Positions 47,601-59,780 of a stretch of DNA of 64,000 nucleotides are shown here, piece by piece. Every line of letters begins with the position of its first letter. Positions within the stretch are counted from its first letter, which is position 1. A program made the position numbers and the translations under genes. The stretch spans positions 62,001 through 126,000 of the forward strand of contig VCAZ01000044.1 of the NCBI GenBank assembly GCA_005784505.1, written 5' to 3'. This stretch comes from Bagarius yarrelli. Its lineage: Eukaryota > Chordata > Actinopteri > Siluriformes > Sisoridae. Below the pieces are notes generated by a model. It was not told the origin of the DNA, ran no database searches, and worked only from the letters and a program-made list of their open reading frames with translations.

Positions 47601-48219
47601 TCATTTTGCTTGTTTAAAATCTATTTCTATTTTTTCTTTTGCTTCTAAAAATGAAGGTCTTTATACGGTAAGTCTGAAATTTCGTGTGCTTTTTTTTGTA
47701 TTCATTATCTTTAAAATTTGTCAATGTGTTTGTATACTTTGCTAGCATTTTTGGAGCCACATCGCCAATTTCTGTAAACTAATCAATCCTAGCAGAGACT
47801 GTTGTCAGTGTGTAAAAGGTATGGATACAAACACACGCACATACACACACACCAAACTGCAACATCAGACCAGCACATAATAGGTCACAGCAGTGGTTTG
47901 CCATTCTGGGTTTTGGCTTTCACTTACACTCCTACTGGTCCCTACTGGCTTAGATGTACAGTGGGCTCTGAATTCTTAAAATGTTTGCTACAGGTGCAAA
48001 AAAAAATCCCAAAAATATCAAAATCATTCTGTATTTTTTCATGAAAAATGTTTCGGAGGCAGTTTGTAAAACGTTATTGACATAGAATGAGGTCGCATTT
48101 ATTTATTAATTATAAAAGAAAATTTTTGCCTGTGTGTAAAAACCTTAAGAGGTGAGAAAAAAAGAAAAAAAAGAAAAATAACAAATGATTAACAAAAGAT
48201 AAAAAAACATTTTAGACGT

Positions 48220-48345
48220 TTGGCAGATACCCTTATCCACACTACTTTATTTCATTTACACATCTGAGCAGTTGAGAGTAAGGGCCTTGCTCAGGGGCCT
48301 AGCAGTGGCTACCACTACCCAAAGAGCTACCACTTTCCCAAAACA
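48220..48345 (-). mobile_element. tRNA-derived SINE, tail and body
   Basis: Plus-strand words tttggcagatacccttatcc, gggccttgctcaggggccta and gcagtggctaccactaccc are the reverse complement of the same SINE tail and body as at 47,417. The tRNA head is truncated at about 48,345. Confidence 0.75.
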
Positions 48346-48900
48346 CAAATCAGAAAACTATTAAACAAGCAAAAGAACAAAATGAAAATTACATTTTTAT
48401 GATTAATGTTTTGCCAGTATTTCATGCAGTTCTGCTGAATATGTTAAAGATACACTTTTATCCATAATGCAGACAAATTTACACAGAAACACACACACGT
48501 ACACCAGAACTAGCCAGTGTCCTTTGATGTGAGACATGGAGGCAGTAAATTCCAGGGCTTTATCCTAGTTCCCGTTTCGATTAGCTAGGTTAACAAGCTT
48601 TCCTAGCTTAAGCTAATGAGAAGCTGCCATATAGAGGGGTCACTGCAGTGGGCCTCTTCCAGCTTACTTAGTCCTTTTTCTGTTACTTGGCCCGACCGTC
48701 CCTCTCCCTGTCTGTCCTGCTGGGGACAGATGGGGGGTTTCTCATTAAGGCAGGATGTGCCAGGATGCAGTAAACTCTCTGTTTTCCCATTTCTTTTTTT
48801 CTCCTTCTTTCTTCTTTTTTTTCTCAGGGTTAGGAGTGTTTCAGGGCTGGAGGAGATCACTTGCAGATGTAGAGGAGACTGAGAGCAGACATGCCGCTGG

Positions 48901-48941
<41 letters not shown>
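48901..48941. repeat. (GA)n microsatellite
   Basis: About 20 units. Confidence 0.95.
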
Positions 48942-48943
<2 letters not shown>

Positions 48944-49641
48944 GGGCAGCAACACAGTATATATAAAATGACCTTATATGATCACTCCTTTGAGATGTGT
49001 GTGTAGATAACATTGTTAATTAAATTAAAGGCAAATATAAAATATTTTGTAGAGTAATGTTATGATAAAAGTAAAGAAAAAAATAACAAGCGAACTTGTC
49101 ATTATGTAGAATACACTGCGAAAACTGACATCTATATCCTACGCATTAAATAATCAATGACTATCCTTAAGGACACGCTAGCAGCACAGTACAAAGTATT
49201 TGTAGGTACACCCTCTCTCACGTATACGCATACACTACTTGCTTGAATACACAGTTGTTTATTTTCAGTCATGCATATAAGCCTCAACATGTGTAAACTC
49301 AGCTTTTGTTATTTCTCATTTTTATGTGTTGAGATTTATACTGCTTTGTGAGTGGGTGTGTATGTGTGTGTTAACTCCTTTATTCACATTTCTGTTGACC
49401 AAAGCTTGCTCATGGCAAGATTTAATCACAAACATTAATCAGTACAAATTATTATTAGGGATTATGATAATTTATTTGTACAATATGCACTTGTCCACAT
49501 TTAACTTACCCCCTACCCTAACTGTGCCCACAGCCTCTTAACTAAAAAGTGCCTCCATGGGCACTATTGGGAAGTGACATTAAATATCACATTACATTTC
49601 ATTTAATAAAGACAAGTAGATTTGAGGGATGTGTATGTGAG

Positions 49642-49643
<2 letters not shown>

Positions 49644-49682
<39 letters not shown>
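49644..49682. repeat. (GT)n microsatellite
   Basis: About 19 units. Confidence 0.95.
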
Positions 49683-49685
<3 letters not shown>

Positions 49686-50159
49686 GTTAGATTTGCTCTG
49701 GGGAAGGACAGGATTGTGACAGTGCCAGTGTTTTTGTCAGTCTAATGTGTAGTAGAAGAGACAGCAGTCTAATTTGTCGTTCCATCACCAAAGATTTAAT
49801 AATCCACGCGGCATGCTCTTGTTTTAAACCGCTTTTATAATATAAAAGAGGTTATTAAAAATTCCCGAAATAATGGAAACATTATTTAAATCTCTTTTGG
49901 GACTGTTTTAGTAAAATAACAATATTTTGAAAAGCAGTGCTATCTGTTCTCACTATACTGTTTGTAGTAAAAGAACCCATGTATGTTGCATTACAACTAC
50001 CACCTTATCTGTTCGACAGTTTTTTAGAGATTGTAGAGATTAATTGCAATAAACTGCAAACTTCGATGCAGAAATCTAAAAATAGCCAACAACCAGCACA
50101 AATAGGAAGCACTAAAATTTAAGTTCCCCTTCAGCAACTTATCTGCGTCAAAACACTTT

Positions 50160-50300
50160 GTGTCAAAACACTGCGTACACCCTTTTATAACCTTCGCCCT
50201 GAAGCATGTGCGTAATCCAGCCAATCAGAAAGCATTATTTTACAGGCAGATGACATCATTGACCAGGAAGTAATGCTATTTAAACACAAGTGACAGCGCA
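50160..50300. repeat. DIRS left inverted terminus
   Basis: Contains cttcgccctgaagcatgtgc (50,186) and ccaggaagtaatgctattta. Inverted partner at 51,600-51,725; direct counterpart at 22,160-22,250. Confidence 0.82.
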
Positions 50301-50392
50301 CCTAAACAGTAAGTTTTTTTTTTTTCATTTTCTTCTTTTGTGTATGTGTGTGAGAAGAAGAAAGAAAATTATACCAAAGAAAAAAACTTAAA

Positions 50393-50535
50393 ATGGTGAC
50401 AGAGAATAGTCAGGATTATAGCCAGTGTGTGTATCCGTGTCCGCAAGTTATTTTGGGCAAAGACACACACTTGCAGTAAGTTAGCTGCCTGGGGGTGAAG
50501 TATGCACAGTCTGACTGCTTCCGGAAGTTCTGAAG
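50393..50535 (+). pseudogene. DIRS gag remnant
   Basis: Reads MVTENSQDYSQCVYPCPQV, then a GKDTHL and a SCLGVKYAQSDC stretch. This follows the cysteine/histidine-rich zinc-finger pattern of fish DIRS Gag (C-x3-C-P...D-x-H...C-L-G...HA). The final cysteine pair is lost. It lies correctly just inside the left terminus. Confidence 0.6.
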
Positions 50536-50689
50536 CGAATACGCCAGGACGTAGTGACACTGTTGCTAATAGCTCTGTGCTAGCGTGGCTAAGCATAGTT
50601 CAAGGACTTGGTGTTCCTTCTAGACAGTCATCTATTCCAGATAACCCTTAGGAGAAACCTCCTCTGGTAAGCAGAGGAAGCCCTAGTGC

Positions 50690-51503
50690 ACCCCCATCAA
50701 AAGTTATGGAAGTTGTGTGCGTGGCTTCTGAGGGGGAACAGCTCCTAGCATAATGTTGTTGACTGAGGTCGTTGAGACCATACTCAAGTTCAGAGCTCCA
50801 GCCAGGAGGAAATGGAACCTCTTTGTCTCTTGGTGCAGGCACAAACAGCAGGACACAGTTAACCTGCCCAAATGGTTCAGTGCTGACCTGACTGCTTTTC
50901 ACGCCCCTCTGGGTGGCAAATCCCACTAGCATTGTGGTTTCTTCATTGCACAAGGAGACTAAACCTTGCATGGCAACTGAGGTTTCCAGCATGGGACCTG
51001 GCTATGGTGTTATGGTGTTTGAACCCCTTATGAATCGCTAAAAAAGACTTAAGACAGGTACCTAACAATGAAAACAATGTTCCTACTGCCCATTTCCTCC
51101 ATCAAAAGGACTGGCGATATCCAGGCACTGTCGATTTTACCTTCATGCCTTGGATTTCACCCCTGGCAACTACGTGTTCAAAGTACCAACGGCAGTGCTG
51201 GGTCCTATTAGGCTGCAGGCCTTCTGTCCCACTCTCTTTTAAAACACAGACTAGAAAAAGCTGAACTTTCTGTGCCCTGTGTGAGCACTGTGCATGCACA
51301 TCCACACAGTTGCCCTGTGGGGAAGGTCAGATCAGCTGTTTGTCTGTTTCAACCCGCCCAAGAGAGGGGCAGCAGCCATTAAGCAAACAATAAGCAGATG
51401 GGTGGTTGAGACCATCGCACACAATTACGAGCCCACCAGACTTCTGGCCCTGGACCCAGGGTTTTGCGTCAGGCAGTACTCACACATAACACTGGGAAAG
51501 TGA
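50690..51503 (+). pseudogene. DIRS tyrosine recombinase (broken)
   Basis: N-terminal part at 50,690-51,000 shares sequence with 1-300. Downstream: LDFTPGNYVFKVPTAVLG and LQAFCP (51,140-51,225), LNFLCPV (51,262-51,285), RSDQLFVCFNPPKRG and KQTISRWVVETI (51,323-51,418). The last block leads toward the catalytic H-x-x-R, but the sequence turns into the right terminus without a good match. Stops at about 51,238 and 51,250. The 51,294-51,503 open frame is the tail of this gene. Confidence 0.85.
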
Positions 51504-51599
51504 CTTGGTGCTATGGCAACATGGGAAACTCATTTCCAAAGTGTTTTGTCGCAGAGTTACTAAAGCTTCTTTGCATGCCATACTCCTAGTATCCTTGTC

Positions 51600-51725
51600 A
51601 CGTTGAATGCCGCTCTTGTTTATATAGCATTACTTCCTGGTAGATGAAGTCACCCACCAGTTACATTATGCTTTCTGATAGGTTGGATTACACAAATGTT
51701 GCAGGCTAAAAGTTATAAAAGAGAG
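51600..51725. repeat. DIRS right inverted terminus
   Basis: Reverse complement of the left terminus (agcattacttcctgg at 51,627, ctttctgataggttggatta at 51,670). The flanking 51,540-51,600 segment carries the less conserved outer part. Confidence 0.82.
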
Positions 51726-52859
51726 TTCCCAAAGCTTTTAAATGCAGCGTCTTTAGTATTTATAGTATTTATATGTATCTATTAATTAAACATACTTGAT
51801 ATTGCTGCCAAGAAAGAAGCCCCAAGACAACCCCAAAATAAAAAAAAAAAGCTGCTGTTAATTGTCTCTGTCTGGAGTTAGTGCAGAATACTACAGCATA
51901 AAATCTTAGTATTTTTATTTTGAAAGTATTTATTAAACACTATAAAATAATCCTTTATCTTTCGTTGCTTTTTTTAAGCTTTTACAGCAAATTATGTTAG
52001 CAAATGTTTTCCCCAGTATGGTTGTCCTATTATAATGTAATTGTGTTTTCTAATTGATCGCAATATAATTTTTCTGTACTTTTTTAAAGGTTTTTTTTGG
52101 GGTCGGCAGATCAGAATTACCTCTATTATTGGGATTTTATAAGAAAAAGAAAAAAAGACTAAGATGTTTCAGTTCACTACAGTCATGTGTTTACAGCTGC
52201 ACCTGTATCTAACCACCTAAAATACAGACAAAATTCTAATTCAATAATTTTGATCTAATTCTTTAACTGTCATCTCTGTCTGTCATTGTCTTAGACATTT
52301 GAAGTGGTGTTTTTTAGCCAGACAATGCACTAAGAACCATGCTTTATATAACAGAATTAAAAAGCATTATTAACTAATGTTTCACGAAAAGGAAAAAGAA
52401 GACCTTAGTATTTATTTGATGAGAGTATTTTTTGCATGTGGTCTTTTATTAATGCCTTCATACCAGACATGCCATCAGCATGAGTCCCATTCAGTTCATT
52501 TAACTGCAGCTGCACAACTTAGTTTGTTTTGTGTTTGCTGTCATACTATTCAATTATTTTACTAGTAAAGTGGTCCAGGTGTGTGCTGTGCAACTTTTTG
52601 TCCCCAAAAAGGTATAAGCTAAGATAAGCTCACATGACCACAGCCATTCTGCCTTTCCACCACAACTCACACTTACTGTTTCCACCACATCAAACAGCTT
52701 CAATCCGGCTTATTCCACATTCTTTTTTTTTTAATTTAACATTAGTCATTAGGTGAATAGTTAAAAACTTGACTGGAATTAGCTGCAAGTTTTTTTTTTA
52801 ATCCACACCCCTTTCAAAAATCACATGTATATACCCTACCTTAATTAGATGCTTAGACA

Positions 52860-52945
52860 CATGAAAACTGATAATGGAAGAGAAGGAGCCTTCTGATTTG
52901 ACAAGTTATCTGACTGGCAGGCGCGTGGACAACTGGTTAGATATT
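52860..52945. promoter_or_regulatory. Candidate conserved non-coding block
   Basis: Complex sequence with ggaagagaaggagccttctg and atctgactggcaggcgcgtg. Composition-based guess. Confidence 0.22.
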
Positions 52946-53304
52946 GCCTTTGTGTAAAAACATAAAAGTTATTAAAGATTATATGCTTCTAGCGGTTATT
53001 AACTTAATTAACTTTAAGTGCATAATAACTTTATTATTGTAGAATAAACACAAATAATGTAAAAAAATGTAGGATTAGCACCTTCATAACACATTCATTA
53101 TCATTTTGTTAGTATCGTTAAGGACTAAGGAACATTTTTAAAAGGCTTACATTTGAAATATGTTTTTTTAAACAGTAGCTTTAGATGCCAATATATTATT
53201 TAGTATGTCTTTGTGTTACCTTGTTTTTTTGGCAATTATTCTAGAATCTATTGCATATTTGCCTCACACCTTTTGACTAACACCTTTGGTTTTCACCTTC
53301 CTTG

Positions 53305-53345
53305 TGCATGTACAGAGTTTGCATGTTCCCTGCAGGCATCTTTCA
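53305..53345 (+). mobile_element. Scrap of HE1-type SINE
   Basis: gcatgtacagagtttgcatg followed by ttccctgcaggcat resembles the 'gtgtggagtttgcatgttctccc' part of the common fish SINE. Very short. Confidence 0.35.
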
Positions 53346-55606
53346 TATTCATCTTTTAAACCTACATGCCATAAGTGTATATCAGAAAAAAAAAGGAAAA
53401 CAAAAACGAATAAAAAGAACCTTATTACATAATTAATGTATAGTAACGCATAATTAAACCAGTATACTATTGGCTATTGACCTTCAATATCTTGTGGTTT
53501 GACCTAAGGTAAGAGTTTAGTGTCATAAATATTAGTCCAGCTAATTAATTAAAGATCTTCACCTATACTTAAGTCTATTCTTAAGCATTGTGCTTAATAA
53601 AAGTTAAAGACATCCCAATAGTCAAGCAAACACCATGAAGATATCCATGATATTAAGGTTTGAAAACATGCTGTTAACCAGCCAAAAATTACTAACACCA
53701 CCCCCACCCCAAAAAAACAAAACCGCAAATGATCTTTTATGCACCTACAAATCTATAACATTATCTCCCTTCTTGTTTCCACCTTACAGGTTTTCCACTG
53801 CCATAACCATTTCCTTCCCCTGCTGCATAATTACTTACTCCCTATCCCACTACCAACAAGGCATGCCCGTACTAATTATTTATCCATTCTTCTCCATCTT
53901 GTCGTCCCCCGCCTTCTCTCTATCTCTGTCTCTCCTTTCCATTCTCTGTCATTTAACCTTTCCTTGTCTCTTCCCATCCATATGTTCCCCCTCCTCTGTC
54001 AGATTTTTCTCAGAGAAAATAGCTAAAGGACAGATTAAGGCCTTGGCTGCCTCATTGCGTTACCAACAAAGATAAATATTTCCCAGGATGACTTCCATTG
54101 CCTTCAGGATGTTTACACACACGCATGCTGCTTGATGTGCCCTCTTCCACCTCGTTCGCTTTATCTCTCTCTTTTACTTTAAACCACTTCCTCTTTTTGC
54201 TGTCCACTGATAATTATAGCCAAGCGGAGGCTAGAAATGTTAAATTAGCTTAGCCTAGCCTAGCATTTTTATACTATCAGCACAATGCTTGTGCCAAGTC
54301 AGGCAAATGCCTTCAAAGCCATGCTGGCGGATTAAGAATGTTGTGAGTCAATATAGAAAGGTAATGGAAAACCTCACATGTGCTGGTATGATTAAAAAAA
54401 ACTCAAATCATCAGTTCACTGTATATTAAATTGAATATATGTCAGGTACATAGCGTGACCTTAGCCTGATTAGTAATAAACGCCAAAGTATCAGACATAT
54501 CAAGACACGCCGAGGGTTTAAAATGAAATGGGATTAAATATGAGCTGTCAGGATCACCAGAAATCCTAAATGTACTTGGTTTTTTTTTCCTCAAAAGACT
54601 TTAAAGATTACGCTGCACTGACAATAAACAATGTCTGGTTTTAAATCTTTAAAAAAAGTTTTTTAAAAACAACAGTTTAATATGAATTTCAGCTCCAGTT
54701 AATTATATGCATTCGTATAATCCTTCCCTGTTGATCTCTTTTATTTATATAAAGAATGATACCAATCCTTAACAGACACTAGACAGGTTATGTGCATATT
54801 AAATACCCTGTACATATTTACCAGCCTCCATTTTGACATGTTGAAACACAGCCCCCTTTTCTGGTAACTGTCTTCCAAGCCACATATTTTACCTGCCTGT
54901 TGAAAAGTCAGTTCTTAGCTGAACAGTAAAGCTAATAGTACTCTAATAGCACTGGAGAAAAGAGAATTTCTGTAAATTGCCACTTCTTTTATACGATTTT
55001 TAACATGATAATATAAAAGTTTTTGAGGATTCTAAAGATTTGATAAAGAAGAAAATTTATACTGTATTCAATAATAAAATTCTTTTTTTTTAAAGGTAAT
55101 TATTTATTATTCAGGTAACTTAAACTAGAGAAAGTACTAAACTGCCGCTATATGGGTATTTAGTTGAAATACCACAAAACAGAGGTGTGCTGTGGGCATG
55201 CTATTAGAAATAAAGGGGTAGATTTCAGAAAACGCTACATGCCCCTACTTGCCTTTCAGCTTTTTAGCGCTCTCTCTCTCGCTCTCACCCTCTTGTTCTT
55301 TTTCTCTGTCTCTTTTTTTATCTAACACTGTTTCTCTCTCACTTTCTTTTTCATTCGTTAATGTAATTAGATGAAAAAAATAGTTTTTTTTCTCTCAACA
55401 AACTGCCTCTATCACCATAGACGAGGAACACTTTTCCAGCACACTGAATGCCCCAAATAAAGACATTTATGACAAAGGCACATCTAATTCCTGAACACCT
55501 GCCACTAAATTGTTTATGTTTGTGTATGTGTGTGATAATTTAGCAGAAAGTTGTCTTGTAACCAAACAATATATGCCCGTTCAATACACAACACAACATA
55601 TAACAG

Positions 55607-55653
55607 TTTCCAATATGCAAATTATATACTTTATATAATTTGCATATTGGAAA
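55607..55653. repeat. Perfect 22-bp palindrome with paired octamer motifs
   Basis: Arms 55,607-55,628 and 55,632-55,653 are exact reverse complements with a three-base loop (ctt). Each arm contains an octamer motif: ATGCAAAT at 55,615-55,622 and ATTTGCAT at 55,638-55,645. No transposon terminus is recognisable. Confidence 0.93.
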
Positions 55654-57534
55654 TTACAGCAAATACAGCAAATACAGTATTGCTAAAATATTTTCTTTTT
55701 TGCATTTGGTTTTATAATGCTTTAAGCGCAAACCTGTAACAGCACCTTATGCAAAAGAGAAAGATCAGCTGGGAGGGACTCGCTACTTAAAAACCTGAAA
55801 TTCTAGTATGTGTGCTTAAGTAAGTCAAGGACAGTCATTTACAAACCTAAAATTGTTGCTGCCAAAGTCAGCATGTTACACAGCACTAAGGTTAAAATTA
55901 TTATAATGTTTCTAATATTATCATTCTTTTAGAAGAAAATTGTGAAAATACTTAACCGTTTGAAAGCCCTGGACATTTCAGGGGTTTTTTTTTTGTTTCT
56001 TTCAGCATGCTGCCATTGCACTGATGATATTATTTGACTACATTTTTTTAATCTGGGTTCAAAAACAGGATGAGAAAACTTTACTGACAGCACAATGTTC
56101 TGATGTATATTTATTATATCTAAGCTCATGCCTATGAGCTTTGATTTATTGCTAGAAAAACTAAGTCAGTTTGAATTAACCTGTCAGGTGACTGATAATT
56201 GACTACAGACATGTAAATCATGGCTAACCTTAGAGTACACCTCAGCCTCTTTTTTCCTCCCCAGTTCTAGTGGAACCTGAAATAAGGTCTTATACCTGTA
56301 ACTAACCGATACAAAAATTTAACATATGGTCATATATCATATATATATATGATAGTTACATATAATATACATAAAACATATGTATATGTATGTGTATCTA
56401 AACAAATTTAAAACTAAACCATTTAAATTACAAGTATGTACATATATGTTCACATATATTAACTAACTAATTTTTATACTGCTGTTACATAAAAAGATTT
56501 AAGGTCCTGATAATGTTTGGGTGCTTTGTTTTAAGATCTTAAGCTATTAAATGTATTAAACTAATTCAATTCTCTGCATTTATTAAAATGCTGTAATGAT
56601 GAAACCTTCTGGAACCACATTTATAAATGTTATAATTATGTATTATTTAACATATATATTATGTTAAAATTATAGCTCTGTTCTGTTTGCGGATATTGTA
56701 TCATGACAGTTTAGAGGCGGGAATTGTTCCATTTCAATTTGAATTTTCTTGTCCAACGACTTTTCGGCTCTACTAAGGCAGTCTCTTCTTGTCAAGGAAA
56801 TATTTTTTTTGACAATTAAAAATTAAGAACTCAAAAATGTGTTGTTATAGAGAAAGGAATAGCAGCATTCAACTGCATGTTCTAATCGATAACATTTATC
56901 TTACTAAGGTAAAGTAATGCCCGGTCTAAAATATTTGTCTTGGTCCTGATCACACACACATGATCACAAACATGCCACCACTTAATGTTCCAATAGCAGA
57001 AACTGATTTGTTTTCACTTCCAAGTTAAGTGTGCTGCAAATCATATTTATTATTTATAACCATCGGTGGGTTTTATTTTTACTTTAGCATGGTCCTGTTT
57101 ACACTTTAAGCTGTCTTTTGATGGAAAAAGAAAGTTACATCTTATGTTGTAACAGATAGACATTAGCAAACTCAGCTATGTAACGTTAAGCTGACTTTCC
57201 TGCAAATAATATGGAGGTGAATGTTCTATTAATAACAGTTAAGTTATACAGTTATTCTTCTGTCCCCACCTAGCTTTTTCCTATGCCTGTGCGTCGTCGC
57301 AAAAACACTTGTGAATTAAAGAATAAAGCTCGAAACCATAAAAAGTACCCTAAAAGTTCAGAGGGATTATTTAAACTCCCAACATATTGAAAGAACTAAA
57401 CACTACAAAATAAGTAGTTCCGCATGAAGCAGCAGGGTTTTTCAGCCGACAGTGAGAAGTACATGAAGAGAGGATTTAGGTATTTAGAAATCTTTTAACA
57501 ACTGGAACTCTATTTCACAGGCTAGAGCAACAGT

Positions 57535-57750
57535 TTCCTTGGTGTCCATCTGTCAGAGAACCTCACCTGGCCCAGCAGCAACACTACTTCCTGCGAAGAC
57601 TGAGAAAATCTCCCACCCCCCAACCTGACCATTTTCTACAGACAGACCATCGAGAGCATCCATAGCATCTGCATCACCGCCTGGTTTGGTAACTGTACCG
57701 TTTGTACTGAAATGCAAGGCCCTGCAGTGGATAGTGAGAATTAACTAAAA
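57535..57750 (+). pseudogene. Non-LTR retrotransposon RT C-terminal fragment
   Basis: Plus-strand frames read FLGVHLSENLTWPS, then HYFLRRLRKS in another frame, then FYRQTIESIHSICITAWFGN and a DITTLQWIV-like end. These are C-terminal blocks of fish non-LTR retrotransposons (a CR1/Rex1- or I-like group, distinct from the L2 copies above; the clade is uncertain). It is heavily frameshifted. The following 57,780-57,910 looks like its A/T-rich 3' tail, ending in attctattctatct. Confidence 0.7.
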
Positions 57751-57920
57751 ATCTGAGAAGATCACCGGAGTCTTTCTTCCCTCAGTCACAGTTATTTTAC
57801 CCTCCTGCCATCCAGAAAAAAAAAGTTGTACATATTTATTTTATACAAATTTTTATGTTTATTGTATGTTTGTGTGGTTGTGTGTGCTTTTATTTAATTC
57901 TATTCTATCTTCTTTCTTAT

Positions 57921-58079
57921 TTATACGCCTTGAACTTTTTCACTTTTTGTCACCTTACAACCACAAACTTTTGGTGGTCTATTACATAAAATCTCAATAA
58001 AAACATTTAAGTTTATGGTTGTAAGGTGATAAAATGTGAAAAAGTTCAAGGGGTATAAATACCTTTGCAAGGCACTGTA
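57921..58079. mobile_element. Tc1-derived foldback (MITE-like)
   Basis: Two inverted arms, 57,929-57,972 and 58,004-58,050, both made of the subterminal sequence of the Tc1 family (ttgaactttttcac, ccttacaaccacaaactt and their inverses). The right end carries the complete Tc1 terminus ggcactgta (58,071-58,079); the left terminus lacks its outer 15-20 bases. No transposase lies between the arms. Confidence 0.85.
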
Positions 58080-58790
58080 TGCAGCTACAGAACTGCAAAT
58101 AATTATGTAAGTGAAAAATGTTATTAACAAACACATTTAGTTTGAATCCACAGTGCCTGTTAGGGCAGAGCTAAAATTAGATTAGAGATAAAATCTATTT
58201 GTAATAATACTAATAAAAATAATGATAATCATAAATAAGTCTTGTTTGAGGTTCGGCAGTTTGCCTTTTTTTTTAAATGTATTCTAAAGGTTTTTGAAAG
58301 ATATTTTGTATATGGATGAATTTGTTACACTTGAATAGAAAGTGCAGGTATGTCGAAGGCTGCAATCTAACTCACTCTCTCTGTTTCTCTTCCTTTTTTG
58401 TTCACCTTCTTTTCCAGAAAATATCTTGTTTATTCTTTTTTGTGAAGGTTTGTCATCAGTACAGTTGTATAGTATAATGAAAGGCAGGAGAGACAGGTGG
58501 GCATAGTTCACACACTCACTCACTCACACTCACACAGAAGCACATGCACACTCACACGCAGCATGCCGGTCTACTATCATTTATTAGGTAAATTTTAAAC
58601 CAATTCATAACATTAGCCATAACATCTTTTACTCCTAAACTTATAAACACATTTATTCATATAAGCTAACCGTCTTTTATGAGTGTAACTGTAGTTCCCT
58701 AAAACAGAATTTGTTTGGGTTCGATCCTCAGGCAGGGAAAGAGGGAAACAATGATGGGCATGTTCATGTACAATGAATTAGTAGAATAGA
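58080..58790. other. No gene or transposon recognised
   Basis: AT-rich, with a degenerate CACT/CA-rich run near 58,508-58,560. Confidence 0.4.
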
Positions 58791-58794
58791 AAAA

Positions 58795-59010
58795 GCTTTT
58801 ATTTGTCACATATATAATACAGCACACTGAAATTAGGGTTTTTTGCATATCCCATCTTAGGAAGCTGGGACCAGAGCACAGAGTCAACCTTTTCATGTTG
58901 CCCCCTGAAGAAGGTACAGGGTTAGGGCCTTGTTCAAGGGGTCAACAATGGCAGTTTAATCTTCCAAACAACAATCCAGAGCCTTAACTGTTTAGCCTCC
59001 ACTGCCTTAT
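58795..59010 (-). mobile_element. SINE-like repeat, ostariophysan style
   Basis: Plus-strand words: cttttatttgtcacatatat, ttgcatatcccatcttagga, gggccttgttcaaggggtca, and ccagagccttaactgtttagcctccactgcc across the last 30 bases. The last block is the reverse complement of a tRNA-like head (A-box region). The whole is a roughly 215-bp minus-strand SINE of a kind I associate with catfish and characins. Confidence 0.6.
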
Positions 59011-59037
59011 AGATCAGAATGCTTATAAGAAGCATTG

Positions 59038-59039
<2 letters not shown>

Positions 59040-59099
<60 letters not shown>
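59040..59099. repeat. (TA)n microsatellite
   Basis: About 29 units. Confidence 0.97.
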
Positions 59100-59102
<3 letters not shown>

Positions 59103-59654
59103 ATTAAATCATATTGCAGCATATTAGTTTGCTGGTTTAATTCTGGAAAGGATGAAGAGAAATAATTTCCTACTTTTTAAATTGTGAACCAAGACTTCAT
59201 GGGTTAGACAGTTAATTCGGGGTTTAATTTAAAATTATTTTAAGTAGAACCGGTAAGATTACCAACCCATAAGGCTATGATTTGCAATTTATGCACTGCT
59301 TCCAAATCTGTAGCTTCCACTAAAATCTGCCTGCTGACACATCTGAAAAAAACTGTGGACAAATCAATGTATCAGTGCCCTTCTCAAATTTCATGAGCTG
59401 TTTTGCCATATCGGTCATCGGATTGTTTGTTTCATTTCCACAGAATCCTATTTCAAAATATTTGGATATAAGGAATTGAATGGAAAAGCATTTTTTGCCA
59501 TAAATCAGACTTGTCATAGAATTTGACTAACTGCACCTTATTATCTGCTCACACACAGTCCAGACCAGTGTGTGTGTTTGTAATTATCAGATATAAAAAA
59601 TGTTAAACAAAACAATCAGAAATAGTGCCAAAATGTAAATTATGTGTTATTTTT
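59100..59654. other. Nothing recognised
   Basis: AT-rich; no coding or repeat-family signal. Confidence 0.35.
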
Positions 59655-59780
59655 ATTACATTTTTACATTTACAGCAAAGGGACTTTGCTCAGGGGCCCA
59701 GCAGTGGTAACTTGGTGGTGCTGGGAATCGAACCAACCGCTAGATCTTCCAGTTAGCAGTCCAAATAACTCAACCCCCTT
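59655..59780 (-). mobile_element. tRNA-derived SINE
   Basis: Plus-strand words: tttgctcaggggcccagcagtg and a B-box in reverse complement, gggaatcgaacc (59,723-59,734), then cttccagttagcagtcc. The order matches the minus-strand SINE at 48,220. Confidence 0.75.

Larger units (their letters stand above)
48350..50125. other. No gene or transposon recognised
   Basis: Includes a GC-richer stretch at 48,610-48,900 with overlapping low-complexity frames on both strands (rejected as genes), and two microsatellites. Confidence 0.4.
50130..51730 (+). mobile_element. DIRS1-like retrotransposon, both inverted termini, internally deleted
   Basis: Best-preserved DIRS copy in the window. Left terminus 50,160-50,300 and right terminus 51,600-51,725 are inverted copies of each other (shared gtaatccarccwatcagaaag and ccaggaagtaatgct). 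Between them lie a gag piece (50,393-50,535) and the recombinase (50,690-51,503). The RT and RNase H genes are deleted, leaving about 1.6 kb against several kb for a full element. Order and orientation are those of a DIRS. Confidence 0.88.
51731..57530. other. No gene recognised; scattered minor features
   Basis: Largely AT-rich single-copy-looking sequence. Holds a GC-richer block (52,860-52,945), a SINE scrap (53,305-53,345), a pyrimidine-rich open frame (53,635-54,075, rejected) and the palindrome at 55,607. Confidence 0.45.

Noticed and set aside
48603..49013. 136-codon minus-strand frame and overlapping plus-strand frames
   Set aside because: Built over a GA/CT microsatellite and flanking purine-rich DNA; frames are open on both strands, which indicates low complexity and not coding.
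51102..51305. 67-codon minus-strand open frame
   Set aside because: Antisense shadow of the DIRS recombinase.
53635..54075. 146-codon plus-strand open frame
   Set aside because: The sequence is a pyrimidine-rich tract that yields serine, leucine and proline in any frame; no domain, signal peptide logic or homologue is evident.
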